Shown piece after piece: positions 17,865-26,498 of a DNA stretch of 64,000 bases (positions are counted from its first letter, which is position 1; each line of letters begins with the position of its first letter). This DNA is from Myxococcus virescens (GTDB lineage Bacteria; Myxococcota; Myxococcia; Myxococcales; Myxococcaceae): NCBI RefSeq assembly GCF_900101905.1, contig NZ_FNAJ01000001.1:682001-746000 (forward strand), given 5' to 3'. A program made the translations under genes and the position numbers. The notes under the pieces were generated by a model that saw only the letters and a program-made list of their open reading frames with translations, did not search any database and had not been told where the DNA came from.

Positions 17865-20624
17865 ATGTCGCAGCAGGGATGGTCGGACGGGCGTCCGGGC
17901 CGTTGGCTCACGCTCGGAGCGCTCGGATGGGTGGCGTGCACAGGCACGACCCCCGCGGAACCTCCGGCATTCGACAACACCACGGCGGTGGAGTCGGAGG
18001 CCCGGTGCGAGGTGCGGCCGCCCTTCGAGCCCCACTTCGAGCCCGAGGTGGAGTGGGCGTGGACGGCCAGTCCCCTCATGCCCACGCATACCAACGTGCA
18101 GGCCACGCCCGTGGTGGTGGACGTCAACGCGGATGGCGTCCCCGACGTGGTGTTCAACAGCTTCGAGGGCTGGAACTTCAAGACGAACGGCGTGCTGCGC
18201 GCCATCAGCGGCGCGGACGGCTCGGACCTGTGGGCGGTGACGGACCCGGCGTACCGCACCCGAGGCTCGGCCAGCGTCGCCGCGGGCGACATCGACGGCG
18301 ACGGCAAGGTGGAGCTGTGCACCGTGCCGGAGAGCGCCCAGGGCATCATCTGTTTCGAGCACACCGGCGCCTTCAAGTTCCGCGAGGACGGGCCCCCGCT
18401 CGACTGGGGCGGCGTGTCCCTGGCCGACCTGGATGGGGACGGGTCGGTGGAAATCATCGCCGGCAACCACGTCTACGACCGCAGCGGGACGCTCCGGTGG
18501 GTGGGGAGTGACGGCGTGGGCAGTCCCGCCAACGACACCGGACCGCTGGCGTTCGCGGTGGACCTGGACGGGGACGGGCTCCAGGAGGTGGTGAATGGCC
18601 GCGCCATCTACCGGCATGACGGCGCGCTCAAGTGCAAGGCGGCGGAGCTGGGCCACGGGCTCGCGGGCGTGGGCAACTTCGACGCGGGCCCCGAGGGCGA
18701 AGTCGTCGTGGTGTGGGATGGCCACGTGTCCTTGATGGACGCGAACTGCCAGGTGAAGTGGACCGTGCAGCACCTGGGCGGCGGCGTGGGTGGACCACCG
18801 AACATCGCGGACTTCGACGGGGACGGGCAGCCGGAGATTGGCGTGGCGGGCGCGTCCCACTACGCCGTGTTCGAGCCTGACGGCACGGTGAAGTGGCTGA
18901 GCCCCACGCAGGACCACAGCTCCAACCGCACCGGTTCCTCCACCTTCGACTTCGAGGGCGATGGCCGCGCCGAGGTCGTCTACGCGGACGAGACCACGCT
19001 GCGCATCTACGACGGAGTGACGGGCCAGGTCCGCTTCGAGGCGCCGCACAGCTCGTGCACCGCGTACGAGAATCCGGTGGTCGCGGACGTGGACGGTGAT
19101 GGCAACGCCGAAATCATCGTCGCGCAGAACACGGCCTGCGGCTACGGCGACTTCCAGGGCATCCGCGTGTACCGGGACCGCAAGGACGGCTGGGTGAACA
19201 CGCGGCGCATCTGGAACCAGCACGCCTACTCCGTCACCAACGTGAATGACGACGGCACCCTGCCCGCGCGTCCGGTGAGCAACTGGCTGGCGCCGGGGCT
19301 CAACACCTTCCGCACCAACAGCCAGGGCACGGGCACCGTGCGGCCCTTCGCGGCGCCGGACCTCGCCGTCGGGCAGGTGACGGCCACGTGCACGGGCGAG
19401 GGGGCGGTGATGCTCGGCGCGCGGGTGCGCAACCAGGGGGACTCGGCGGCCTCGGCGGGGGTCCAGGTGGCCTTCTACCAGGACGCGGTGGGTGAAGGCG
19501 GTACGCTCCTGGGCGTGGCCACCGTGGCGCACACGCTGGAGGCGGGCGCGGAGACGTCCGTGGAGCTGGCGCTCAACACCCCGGAGAGTGGCTGGGTGCT
19601 GGTCTACGCGGTGGTGGATGACGACGGCACCGGCAAGGGACGTGAGCTGGAGTGCCGCGAGGACAACAACGTCGCGTCGGCGCAGCTGAAGCTGGCGTGC
19701 GCGCCCAACGAGCCTCCGGTGGCGCTGTGCCGGGACGTCGTCGTGGAGGCGGACGCGCAGTGCCGCGCGTCGGCCAACGTGGACCACGGCAGCCATGACC
19801 CGGACGGACTGCCGGGCCCCTTCACGCTGACGCAGACGGCGCCCGGGCCCTTCGGCCTGGGGCGACATGCCGTGACGCTGACGGCCCACGACGGTGAGGA
19901 CAGCGCGGTGTGCCAGGCCACGGTGAAGGTGGTGGACACGACGCTGCCGTCCATCCTCTGCCCGGCGCCGCAGGTGCTGGAGTGCGTGGCGGGCGGCGCG
20001 GAGGCGACCTACACCGCTCGGGCGGAGGACAACTGCGGGCCGGTGTCGGTGACGTGCACGCCGCCGGATGGCTCCCGGTTCCCGCTGGGGCGCTCGGTGG
20101 TGGACTGCAACGCGGTGGATGGCTCCGGCAACGCGTGCGGCTGCGCCTTCTCCGTGACGGTGCGGGACACGCGGGCGCCCGTGCCCGGCGCGTCCCTGGG
20201 CAAGCGGCTGTGGCCGGCGGACCACCAGTACCGCACGGTGACGCTGGCCGAGTGCGCGGCGCCCGCGAAGGACGCGTGCATGGGGGACCTGTCGTTGGAG
20301 CGGTACGGCCGCATCGTCCGGGTGACGTCGGATGAGTCCGAGGACGTCGCGGGCATCTGCGACGGCGCCACGTGCGACGACATCGACGTGCGGGTGAATG
20401 CCACCTCCGTCCAGCTGCGCGCAGAGCGCGACGACGCCGGGGATGGCCGCGTCTACACGGTGCACTACGTGGTGGAGGACCCGTCCGGGAACCGGGCCGA
20501 CGGACGCTGCACGGTGGAGGTGCCGCGCGATTCGGCCGGCCAGCAGGTGAACGACAGCGGGCCGAAGTACTGCGTGGGCCTGGGCTGCTCGCCGGGCCTG
20601 GGCGGCAGCCCGCTGTGCCCGTGA
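17865..20624 (+). CDS. Large secreted lipoprotein with VCBS/FG-GAP, CARDB and HYR domains
   Basis: 919 residues. The signal ends near LGWVAC. Residues of about 75-430 carry repeated FG-GAP/VCBS calcium loops of the D-x-D-x-D-G type (VDVNADGVPD, GDIDGDGKVE, ADLDGDGSVE, VDLDGDGLQE, ADFDGDGQPE, ADVDGDGNAE), probably an integrin-like beta-propeller. A CARDB-like Ig domain follows (PDLAVGQV to DNNVASAQL), then two Cys-containing HYR-like domains and a Cys-rich C-terminal region. This suggests a surface adhesion or matrix protein; the partner is unknown. ATG at 17865 has GGGAGG ahead. It lies inside the polysaccharide locus in the opposite orientation to its flanks. Confidence 0.85.
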   Translation: MSQQGWSDGRPGRWLTLGALGWVACTGTTPAEPPAFDNTTAVESEARCEVRPPFEPHFEPEVEWAWTASPLMPTHTNVQATPVVVDVNADGVPDVVFNSFEGWNFKTNGVLRAISGADGSDLWAVTDPAYRTRGSASVAAGDIDGDGKVELCTVPESAQGIICFEHTGAFKFREDGPPLDWGGVSLADLDGDGSVEIIAGNHVYDRSGTLRWVGSDGVGSPANDTGPLAFAVDLDGDGLQEVVNGRAIYRHDGALKCKAAELGHGLAGVGNFDAGPEGEVVVVWDGHVSLMDANCQVKWTVQHLGGGVGGPPNIADFDGDGQPEIGVAGASHYAVFEPDGTVKWLSPTQDHSSNRTGSSTFDFEGDGRAEVVYADETTLRIYDGVTGQVRFEAPHSSCTAYENPVVADVDGDGNAEIIVAQNTACGYGDFQGIRVYRDRKDGWVNTRRIWNQHAYSVTNVNDDGTLPARPVSNWLAPGLNTFRTNSQGTGTVRPFAAPDLAVGQVTATCTGEGAVMLGARVRNQGDSAASAGVQVAFYQDAVGEGGTLLGVATVAHTLEAGAETSVELALNTPESGWVLVYAVVDDDGTGKGRELECREDNNVASAQLKLACAPNEPPVALCRDVVVEADAQCRASANVDHGSHDPDGLPGPFTLTQTAPGPFGLGRHAVTLTAHDGEDSAVCQATVKVVDTTLPSILCPAPQVLECVAGGAEATYTARAEDNCGPVSVTCTPPDGSRFPLGRSVVDCNAVDGSGNACGCAFSVTVRDTRAPVPGASLGKRLWPADHQYRTVTLAECAAPAKDACMGDLSLERYGRIVRVTSDESEDVAGICDGATCDDIDVRVNATSVQLRAERDDAGDGRVYTVHYVVEDPSGNRADGRCTVEVPRDSAGQQVNDSGPKYCVGLGCSPGLGGSPLCP

Positions 20625-20631
20625 GGTGAGC

Positions 20632-20673
20632 GAAGCAGGGGCGTGGAGCGGCGTCGCTCCACCGCCCCGCTTC
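20632..20673. terminator. Long hairpin between convergent genes
   Basis: An imperfect stem of about 18 bp, GAAGC/GCTTC at the base and GGGGCG-TGGAGCG / CGCTCCA-CGCCCC above, with a one-base bulge on each arm and a GCGT loop. It fills the gap between the VCBS gene and the convergent DGPF gene, so it probably serves both. Confidence 0.55.
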
Positions 20674-20684
20674 CGCCCCGCGCA

Positions 20685-21119
20685 TCAGGCGCCGCGACGC
20701 TGGTCCAGCTCGGCGCGCAGCTTCTCCTCTTGGGCGCGCAGCTCCGGCGTGAACTCGGCGCCCAAATCGTCCAACTCGTAGAAGGGGCGGATCTCCAGGT
20801 CCGACTCCTCTCCGGGCATCGGGTCCGGGCAACGGCGCGCCCACTCCATCGCCTCCTCCATCGACTTCACCTGCCAGACCCAATAGCCAGCCACGAGTTC
20901 CTTCGTCTCGGCGAAGGGACCGTCGATGACTCGCTTGGTGCCGTTCGAGAACCGGATGCGCTTGCCTGCACTGCTCGGCTTGAGGCCGTCTCCGTCGAGC
21001 AGCACCCCGGCCTTCATCAGCTCCTCATTGAACTTGCCCATGTCCGCGAACAGCTTCTCGCTGGGCATCACACCGGCCTCGGAGTTCTTCGTCGCCTTCA
21101 CAAGCACCATGACCTTCAT
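20685..21119 (-). CDS. YCII-related DGPF domain protein
   Basis: 144 residues of the YCII/DCGP fold. It has MKVMVLVKATKNSEAG, the central KRVIDGPFAETKELVAGYW with the name-giving DGPF motif, and VKSMEEAMEWARRCP. DGPF proteins are small dimeric proteins of unknown catalytic role that are usually encoded next to ECF42 sigma factors. No such sigma gene is nearby, but the upstream region carries an ECF42-like promoter. ATG at 21119 follows AAAGGAC. The C-terminal 25 residues are charged and helical. Confidence 0.92.
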   Translation of the reverse strand: MKVMVLVKATKNSEAGVMPSEKLFADMGKFNEELMKAGVLLDGDGLKPSSAGKRIRFSNGTKRVIDGPFAETKELVAGYWVWQVKSMEEAMEWARRCPDPMPGEESDLEIRPFYELDDLGAEFTPELRAQEEKLRAELDQRRGA

Positions 21120-21461
21120 CGCATCGTCCTTTCGGTTGGGGGGGCACCGCCCCGTTCTGAAATGGCGACGAATCAGCCGAACGCGGATCGACACGGCCCC
21201 CAGAAAATCGACACGGCGGCCGGGCCCTGAAAAACCCAAGCAAATTCAAGCCTCTACGAAACGAAGCCAAGAAGCCCTCTGAACGCGTTCTGGCTCCCGC
21301 GGCGGCATCCGCCCAAATGACCGTGGCCCACGGACCGAGTCGCACGGCGGGAGATGTGGCCGCTCCTTCATGAGGCAGGTTCGCATGAAGACGCTGCCTG
21401 GCGCGCTGGCGGTGGGAGTGCTGGCTGGCTGGCTGCGGCAGAGGCATGCCACGCCCCCAGC
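21120..21461. other. 342-base region without a convincing gene
   Basis: Between the DGPF gene and the end of the nucleotidyltransferase gene. The half next to the DGPF gene holds the promoter candidate with its direct repeat. The other half (about 21230-21461) shows no signal that I can support; the short frames there lack family features or continue into neighbours. Confidence 0.5.
21167..21217 (-). promoter_or_regulatory. Candidate ECF42-type promoter of the DGPF gene, with direct repeat
   Basis: On the minus strand the sequence GCCGTGTCGAT occurs twice, at 21217-21207 and 21197-21187, exactly 20 bases apart. The proximal copy gives TGTCGA (21193-21188), 17 bases, then CGTC (21170-21167), which is the -35/-10 pattern TGTCGA and CG(A/T)C that I recall for ECF42 sigma factors. 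The distal copy also gives TGTCGA-N17-CGATC. Transcription from the proximal site would start about 40 bases before the ATG at 21119. Confidence 0.55.
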
Positions 21462-22550
21462 TCAGCCCGGACGGCGCAGCCTCGCCCGCACGGCGTTCCG
21501 GGCTCGCCGGACGCCATACCGCGCCACGGAGCCCATCCGTGGCGCCAGCAGCAGCTTCGCCGCCATCCACCCGGTCCGGCCATCCAGCAGTGACGCCCCC
21601 AGCAGCCGCGCGTCGGAGAAAAAGCGCCGTGCGAGCACTTGCTGCCAGCGAGGCGGAGCCAGCGCCGCCAGCACCTCGTCCGGCACCGGCGCCGCCAGGA
21701 GCCGCCGCGCCACGTCCCACGCATACCAGGCCGCATGTGGGAAGGCCGTGCCGCGTGCCCGCTCCACCACCACCCGCCAGTCCAGCCGCGTGTCCGCCAG
21801 CGCCAGCAGCTTCAAGTCGAAGAGCCATGCCAACCGCTGCAACGCGTGGTTGCTCGCGTGCAGCGCCAGGTAGACGGCCTCGTCCTCGGGCCGCAGCCAC
21901 CGCACCGCCCGGCCATCCACCGCGCCCGTCTCCGCCCGTGCCAGCAGCGCGTCGCCCTCCAGCGCCTCGCCCCATCCCGCGAGCGCGCGGTAGTGCAGCT
22001 CCACCAGCCCCGCCGGCCCCGCCAGCTCCAAGTGGTGAGAGTCCTCTTCCCCGTGCCGGGCGCCGTCGCCCCGCCGCACCGAGAGCCCCACGCGGGCTAG
22101 CGCCTGGGCCGCGGCGCCCACATCCGCGCGCGCCACCAGCAGGTCCACGTCCGTGGTGGCTCGCTGCAACGGGTCCGGATACAGCCGCAGCGCCAGCCCG
22201 TACCCCTTGAGCAGCACCGGCACCTGCCCCACCGTCGCCAGTGCGTCCAGGCTTCGCAGCAGCAGTGTCTTCACGCGCAGCGCCCGCGCCGCGTTCCCCA
22301 ACGCTTCCCGGCGCAGGGACGCACTCGCGGGCTCGGGCAGCACCCAGCCCGCCCGTTCCACCGCGTGCGCCACGAAGCCCACCAGGCCGTGCCCCACCGC
22401 CGTGTGGACCAGTCCGTCCGCCTCCGCGCCCTCCGGAGCGGCGCGCACCGGGGCGTCCGGCCACGCCCTCAGCAACGCATGGAGCGCGCTTGCCCCCGGG
22501 GACATCGCCCCCCCCGGACTGGCGCGAGACGGCGCTCGCCCGTCTGGCAT
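21462..22550 (-). CDS. Nucleotidyltransferase family protein (NTP_transf_5)
   Basis: 362 residues with an intact nucleotidyltransferase core: VPVLLKGYGLALRLYP, then RATTDVDLLVARAD with the two metal-binding Asp, then SHHLELAGPAGLVELHYRAL. Members of this family are common in capsule and exopolysaccharide loci, but their substrate is not established. The ATG at 22550 overlaps the stop of the initiating transferase (TGATG) and follows GAGGAAG, so the two are coupled. It is the probable active relative of the degenerate protein at 16713. Confidence 0.85.
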   Translation of the reverse strand: MPDGRAPSRASPGGAMSPGASALHALLRAWPDAPVRAAPEGAEADGLVHTAVGHGLVGFVAHAVERAGWVLPEPASASLRREALGNAARALRVKTLLLRSLDALATVGQVPVLLKGYGLALRLYPDPLQRATTDVDLLVARADVGAAAQALARVGLSVRRGDGARHGEEDSHHLELAGPAGLVELHYRALAGWGEALEGDALLARAETGAVDGRAVRWLRPEDEAVYLALHASNHALQRLAWLFDLKLLALADTRLDWRVVVERARGTAFPHAAWYAWDVARRLLAAPVPDEVLAALAPPRWQQVLARRFFSDARLLGASLLDGRTGWMAAKLLLAPRMGSVARYGVRRARNAVRARLRRPG

Positions 22551-24037
22551 CACTTCCTCATCGCGACCAGGCGTCCGGGCTCGGCGTCGGCCCGGGGCCG
22601 GAGCCGCCCGGCGCTCTCCGCCACCGCGTCCGCCACCTGCTCCAGCGCCAGCTCCTCATCGCGGTTGATGGCGGCCCGGCCATCCCGCCACACCAGCAGC
22701 ATCGCGCCCAGCACCTCGCCGTCAGCCTCGAGGGTGATGCGGACCTCGAACGGCATCCCCGAGCCCGCGGGCCGCTGGGCTTCAAAGACGACGTTGTCCG
22801 CGAGCCCCGTGGGACGGGCGCGCTGGAAGTGCAGCTCCTGGCGCGACAGGCCCAGGGCATCCGCCAGCGGGCGCACCGCGTTCCACACCGCCTCCAGCGA
22901 AGGCGACGCGCGCACCGCGCGGGTGACGTCCTTCACCATGGTCCGCAGCCAGAGGTTGCGCTGACGGACCTGGCGCATGTCCCTGGCGCGGCCCAGGTCC
23001 AGGTAGCCCAGCCGCCGCATCAGCAACACGATGAGCACGCCCATGCCACACAGCAGCATGGCGCTCTGCGCGCTGCTGGCGAAGCTCAGCGCCAGCGCCA
23101 CCAGCATGAAGAGGCCGCACAGGCCATACAGCACCAGCACCGTGGCGCGGTGGCTGAGCACCAGGTGGCTCATCAGCCGGTGATGGATGTGCTCCCGGTC
23201 GGCGCTGAACATCGGCCGCCCTTGCAACGAGCGCCGCACCATGGCCAGCAGCGTGTCCATGATGGGCAGCCCCAGCGCCATCACCGGCACCAGCATGGCC
23301 ACCGCCGTGCCGCTCTTGGTGCTCGTCTTGATGGACACCGCGGCCAGCACGAAGCCCAGGAACATGCTCCCGGTGTCCCCCATGAAGATGGAGGCCGGGT
23401 TGAAGTTGAACACCAGGAACCCAAGGATGGCGCCCGCCAGCGCCGCCATCAGCAATGACAGCAACACGTCGCCTCGCGACAGCGCGAGGATGAAGTTGGT
23501 GCCGACGCCGAAGAAGGCCACGCCGCCCGCGAGCCCATCCAGGCCGTCGATGAGGTTGAGCGCGTTGACCACGCCCACCACCCACAACACGGTGAAAGGC
23601 AGACTCAACGCGCCCAACACCAACTCCGGGCCGAACGGGTTGGCGATGACGTCGATGCGGAACCCCATGGCATACAAGCCGAACGCCACCGTGAACTGGA
23701 CAGCGAACTTCAGACGGGCGCCCGCGCCCCGCAGGTCGTCGTAGAGGCCCAGCGCCACAATCGCCGCGCCGCCCAGGAACAGGCCCGCCACCAGCTCCGT
23801 GTGGGAGCGGAAGTGGTACCCCACGCCAGAGTCCACCAGGAACAACGCGCACAGCGGCGCGAAGAATCCACCGACGATGCCCACCCCACCCAGCCGGGGA
23901 ATCGGCCGGACATGGACCTTCCGGCTGGAATTCGCCTGGTCCAGCCATCCCCACGCCAGGGCCCGGTCGCGCACCAGCCGCGTCAGCGCCAGTGCCACCA
24001 GCAGCGAGACGAAGAAGGCGACCAGAAGCGTAATCAT
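22550..24037 (-). CDS. MraY/WecA-type undecaprenyl-phosphate sugar-phosphate transferase with GAF-like C-terminus
   Basis: 495 residues. The first about 330 form the polytopic WecA/TagO domain: LDQANSSRKVHVRPIPRLGG, LGLYDDLRGAG (DD motif), NALNLIDGLDGLAGG, NPASIFMGDTGSMFLGF and the HIHHRL motif. It should start each repeat unit by moving a HexNAc-1-phosphate from UDP-sugar to undecaprenyl phosphate. After the last helix an additional soluble segment of about 150 residues has a GAF-like pattern (SPSLEAVWNAVRPLADALG, PFEVRITLEADGEVLGAML, REELALEQVADAVAE-like helix). Usual family length is 330-370, so this is a fusion. ATG at 24037. It is the only initiating transferase in the window. Confidence 0.92.
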   Translation of the reverse strand: MITLLVAFFVSLLVALALTRLVRDRALAWGWLDQANSSRKVHVRPIPRLGGVGIVGGFFAPLCALFLVDSGVGYHFRSHTELVAGLFLGGAAIVALGLYDDLRGAGARLKFAVQFTVAFGLYAMGFRIDVIANPFGPELVLGALSLPFTVLWVVGVVNALNLIDGLDGLAGGVAFFGVGTNFILALSRGDVLLSLLMAALAGAILGFLVFNFNPASIFMGDTGSMFLGFVLAAVSIKTSTKSGTAVAMLVPVMALGLPIMDTLLAMVRRSLQGRPMFSADREHIHHRLMSHLVLSHRATVLVLYGLCGLFMLVALALSFASSAQSAMLLCGMGVLIVLLMRRLGYLDLGRARDMRQVRQRNLWLRTMVKDVTRAVRASPSLEAVWNAVRPLADALGLSRQELHFQRARPTGLADNVVFEAQRPAGSGMPFEVRITLEADGEVLGAMLLVWRDGRAAINRDEELALEQVADAVAESAGRLRPRADAEPGRLVAMRK

Positions 24038-24121
24038 GGGGCGTGCACCGTCCGCGCATCGTGGCGGCCGGCGGCTCCACGCGTCAATGCACGCGGGAGT
24101 ACGATAGGTTTGTAAAGCAAT

Positions 24122-24162
24122 GGGCGCTTGCGTCCGCCCGCAGTCCGACCAGGCAAGCGCCC
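24122..24162 (-). terminator. Hairpin after the GT4 gene
   Basis: A perfect 10-bp stem GGGCGCTTGC / GCAAGCGCCC with a 21-base loop, directly downstream of the GT4 stop and followed on the minus strand by ATTGCTTT. It may end or attenuate transcription before the initiating transferase gene; the AT-rich stretch behind it (about 24100-24120) could hold that gene's promoter. Confidence 0.5.
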
Positions 24163-24165
24163 TTT

Positions 24166-25311
24166 CTAGACGGTCCGCGGCGAGCGGAGAAGCGACTCGT
24201 AAAGGATTGACGTGCGCTCGGCGATGTCCCGCCACGTCATGTCCCGAACCGCGACCTGCGCGGCTTCACGCAACCGGAGCAGGCGAGCGCGATCCTCCGC
24301 CAGCGAGCGCAGCGCCGCCACCTGCGCGGCGACGTCTCCCATCGGTACCAACCACCCCGTCTCGCCGTCACGCACGACCTGGGGCGCCACGCCCACCGGC
24401 GTCGACACCGGCGTGAGCCCGCTGGCCATCGACTCCACCAGCGCCATCCCGAAGCCCTCCGAATGGCTGGGGAAGAACAGCACCTCTTCGTCCCGCAGCA
24501 GGCGCGGCAGCTCGGCGCGTGGATAACGAGGCACCACGCGCACGTGCTCGCGCGCCCCAGCGGGAAACGCCGCCAGCACCTCCGCCTCCGGGTTGCCCGT
24601 GCCGTACAACGTCAGCGTGAAGGACACACCTTCGGCATACAGGTGGGTGGCGACGGCCACCATCTCCGCGCGCCCCTTGAGCGCCAGCCAGCTCCCCACA
24701 CACGCCACCCGCAGCGGCGCACCGGGCGCGGAAGGCGTGGGCGAAGGCAGCCCCTGGAAGGCCACATCCAGCCCATGGGGAATGACACTCAACTGACGCG
24801 CGGGCACGCCCAGCCGCTCCGTCGCGTAGGCGGCATCCTGCGTGTTGAGCAGCACCGCATGGTCCGCGCGCAGCAGGGTCTGGCGCACCTCCCAGAGGCG
24901 ATAGCCGCCATGGTACAGCGGGTACTTCCAGCTCAGCGACAGGTGCCCCGCACGCGCGTCGGCGCGCAGCCGTTCGGAGAAGGTGTGCTCCAGGCCGTGG
25001 CTGCGCGTCACCAGGGCATGGCGGGCCCGCGCCCCCGGACGGCCCAAGCGCATCCAGGGCCACGCATCCCCGGTGGTGATGTCCAGCACGTCATACCGGC
25101 TCGCGGCCCGCAGCAGGTGCGCGGTGAGCATCCAGGGGAACCGCAGCTCGTGCAGCGTCGTGTGGTGCCGCAGGCCGGGATAGGCGTCGTCGTAGCTGAA
25201 GTAGTCCACCTGGCAGCCCCGCGCCGCCAGCGCCTGCCCCAGCGCGAGCGTCACCCCCGGCGCCCCCATGTTCGCGTTCAACGGATGGTGGATGCCAAGC
25301 AAGACGCGCAT
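24166..25311 (-). CDS. Glycosyltransferase family 4
   Basis: 381 residues of the GT-B fold. The N-terminal acceptor domain starts RVLLGIHHPLNANMGAPGVT with the Gly-rich loop; the donor domain has LSVIPHGLD, RVACVGSWLALKGR and the E-x7-E motif in SEGFGMALVESMASG. It is a retaining transferase using a nucleotide sugar. An in-frame start at 25374 would add an unlikely tail, so ATG at 25311 was taken. It diverges from the acyltransferase at 25368 and lies upstream of the initiating transferase on the same strand. Confidence 0.92.
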   Translation of the reverse strand: MRVLLGIHHPLNANMGAPGVTLALGQALAARGCQVDYFSYDDAYPGLRHHTTLHELRFPWMLTAHLLRAASRYDVLDITTGDAWPWMRLGRPGARARHALVTRSHGLEHTFSERLRADARAGHLSLSWKYPLYHGGYRLWEVRQTLLRADHAVLLNTQDAAYATERLGVPARQLSVIPHGLDVAFQGLPSPTPSAPGAPLRVACVGSWLALKGRAEMVAVATHLYAEGVSFTLTLYGTGNPEAEVLAAFPAGAREHVRVVPRYPRAELPRLLRDEEVLFFPSHSEGFGMALVESMASGLTPVSTPVGVAPQVVRDGETGWLVPMGDVAAQVAALRSLAEDRARLLRLREAAQVAVRDMTWRDIAERTSILYESLLRSPRTV

Positions 25312-25367
25312 GGGAACGGAGCGACCCTCTCCTGCCTGCTTTCCAGGGGTGTGCGGCGTGGGCCAGA

Positions 25368-26498
25368 ATGCCACCGTTTCCCGCCCCCATGTCCCTGCAT
25401 TCCGCTCCCACGTTGCAGGCGAGCCTCGACTCGCGCCGCAACAACCTGGACTTCCTGCGCTTCGCCGCGGCGTCGTGCGTATTGCTCAGCCATGCCTTCC
25501 CCCTGGGCGAGGGCAAGGGGACAGTGGAGCCGCTGGAGTCCTTCACCCGGGGACAGTTCTCCCTGGGACGGCTGGGCGTCGCGGTGTTCCTCATCATCAG
25601 CGGCGTGCTCATCACCCGGAGCTGGGAGCGGACGCCCGATGCGGCGCGCTTCATCTGGGCCCGGGTGCTGCGCATCTTCCCCGGGCTGGGGGCCATGCTG
25701 CTGCTGACGGTGGGGGTGCTGGGGCCGGCCTTCACCCGGCTGTCCCTGGGCGACTACTTCACGGCCCCGGACACGGCCCTGTACCTGCTGGGCAACTTCG
25801 CCCTGAACTGGCCCCAGTGGCACCTGCCGGGCGTCTTCGAGGCGAACGCCTATCCCCACGCCGTCAACGGCTCGCTGTGGACGCTGAAGTACGAGGTCGG
25901 CTTCTACCTGCTGACGCTGGGCCTGGGCCTGACGGGCCTCTTGCGCAAGGGCATGGTCATCTTCGGCCTCGTCGGCGCGGCGGTGGCCACCTTCGTCACC
26001 GGACGGCTGGGCTTCTGGCCGGAGCTGTACCTGTACTTCGGCGGCGGCGTGGCGCTGTACCAGTGGCGCGAACACGTGCGCATGAGCCCCTGGGTGGCGG
26101 CGGCGTGCGTGGTGGGGTGGCTCATCACGGCCCGGCTCGGATACGGCTGCCGCATCGCCACCGGCCTGCTGGGCGGATACGTCGTGCTGTACCTCGCCTT
26201 CCGGCCCATGGGGGCGCTGGCGGACTTCGGGCGCCGGGGCGACCTGTCCTACGGCGTCTACCTCTACGCCTTCCCCGTGCAGCAGGCCGTCAGCACCCTG
26301 CTGGGCGGGCCCACGGCGTGGTGGGTGAACGCGGCGGTGGCATTCCCCTGTGTGCTGCTGCTGGCGGCGCTGTCGTGGCGGTGGGTGGAGCAGCCCGCCT
26401 TGCGGCGCAAGGACAGGCTCCCCGCGTGGGTGAGGCGTCTGGCGGCCTCCGTCACAGCGGTTCCGAAGACGCCGTCCCGGCCGGCTGGGCCGCACTGA
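25368..26498 (+). CDS. Acyltransferase family 3 membrane protein
   Basis: 376 residues, about ten membrane helices, with RRNNLDFLRFAAASCVLLSHAFPL (Arg and catalytic His), VAVFLIISGVLITRSWERT, FIWARVLRIFPGL and a central VNGSLWTLKYEVGFYLL typical of OafA-like O-acyltransferases. It most likely O-acetylates a polysaccharide sugar. An ATG seven codons later is an alternative start. Its last 15 codons overlap the end of the convergent gene. Confidence 0.9.
   Translation: MPPFPAPMSLHSAPTLQASLDSRRNNLDFLRFAAASCVLLSHAFPLGEGKGTVEPLESFTRGQFSLGRLGVAVFLIISGVLITRSWERTPDAARFIWARVLRIFPGLGAMLLLTVGVLGPAFTRLSLGDYFTAPDTALYLLGNFALNWPQWHLPGVFEANAYPHAVNGSLWTLKYEVGFYLLTLGLGLTGLLRKGMVIFGLVGAAVATFVTGRLGFWPELYLYFGGGVALYQWREHVRMSPWVAAACVVGWLITARLGYGCRIATGLLGGYVVLYLAFRPMGALADFGRRGDLSYGVYLYAFPVQQAVSTLLGGPTAWWVNAAVAFPCVLLLAALSWRWVEQPALRRKDRLPAWVRRLAASVTAVPKTPSRPAGPH

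Noticed and set aside
16713-20465. Very long minus-strand frame running through the VCBS lipoprotein into the nucleotidyltransferase-fold gene
   Set aside because: Only the last 323 codons from ATG 17684 are real; the part opposite the VCBS gene is His/Arg-rich shadow.
25904-26209. Small antisense frames within acyltransferase and glycosyltransferase genes
   Set aside because: They lack ribosome-binding sites and family features and mirror codon bias of the real gene.
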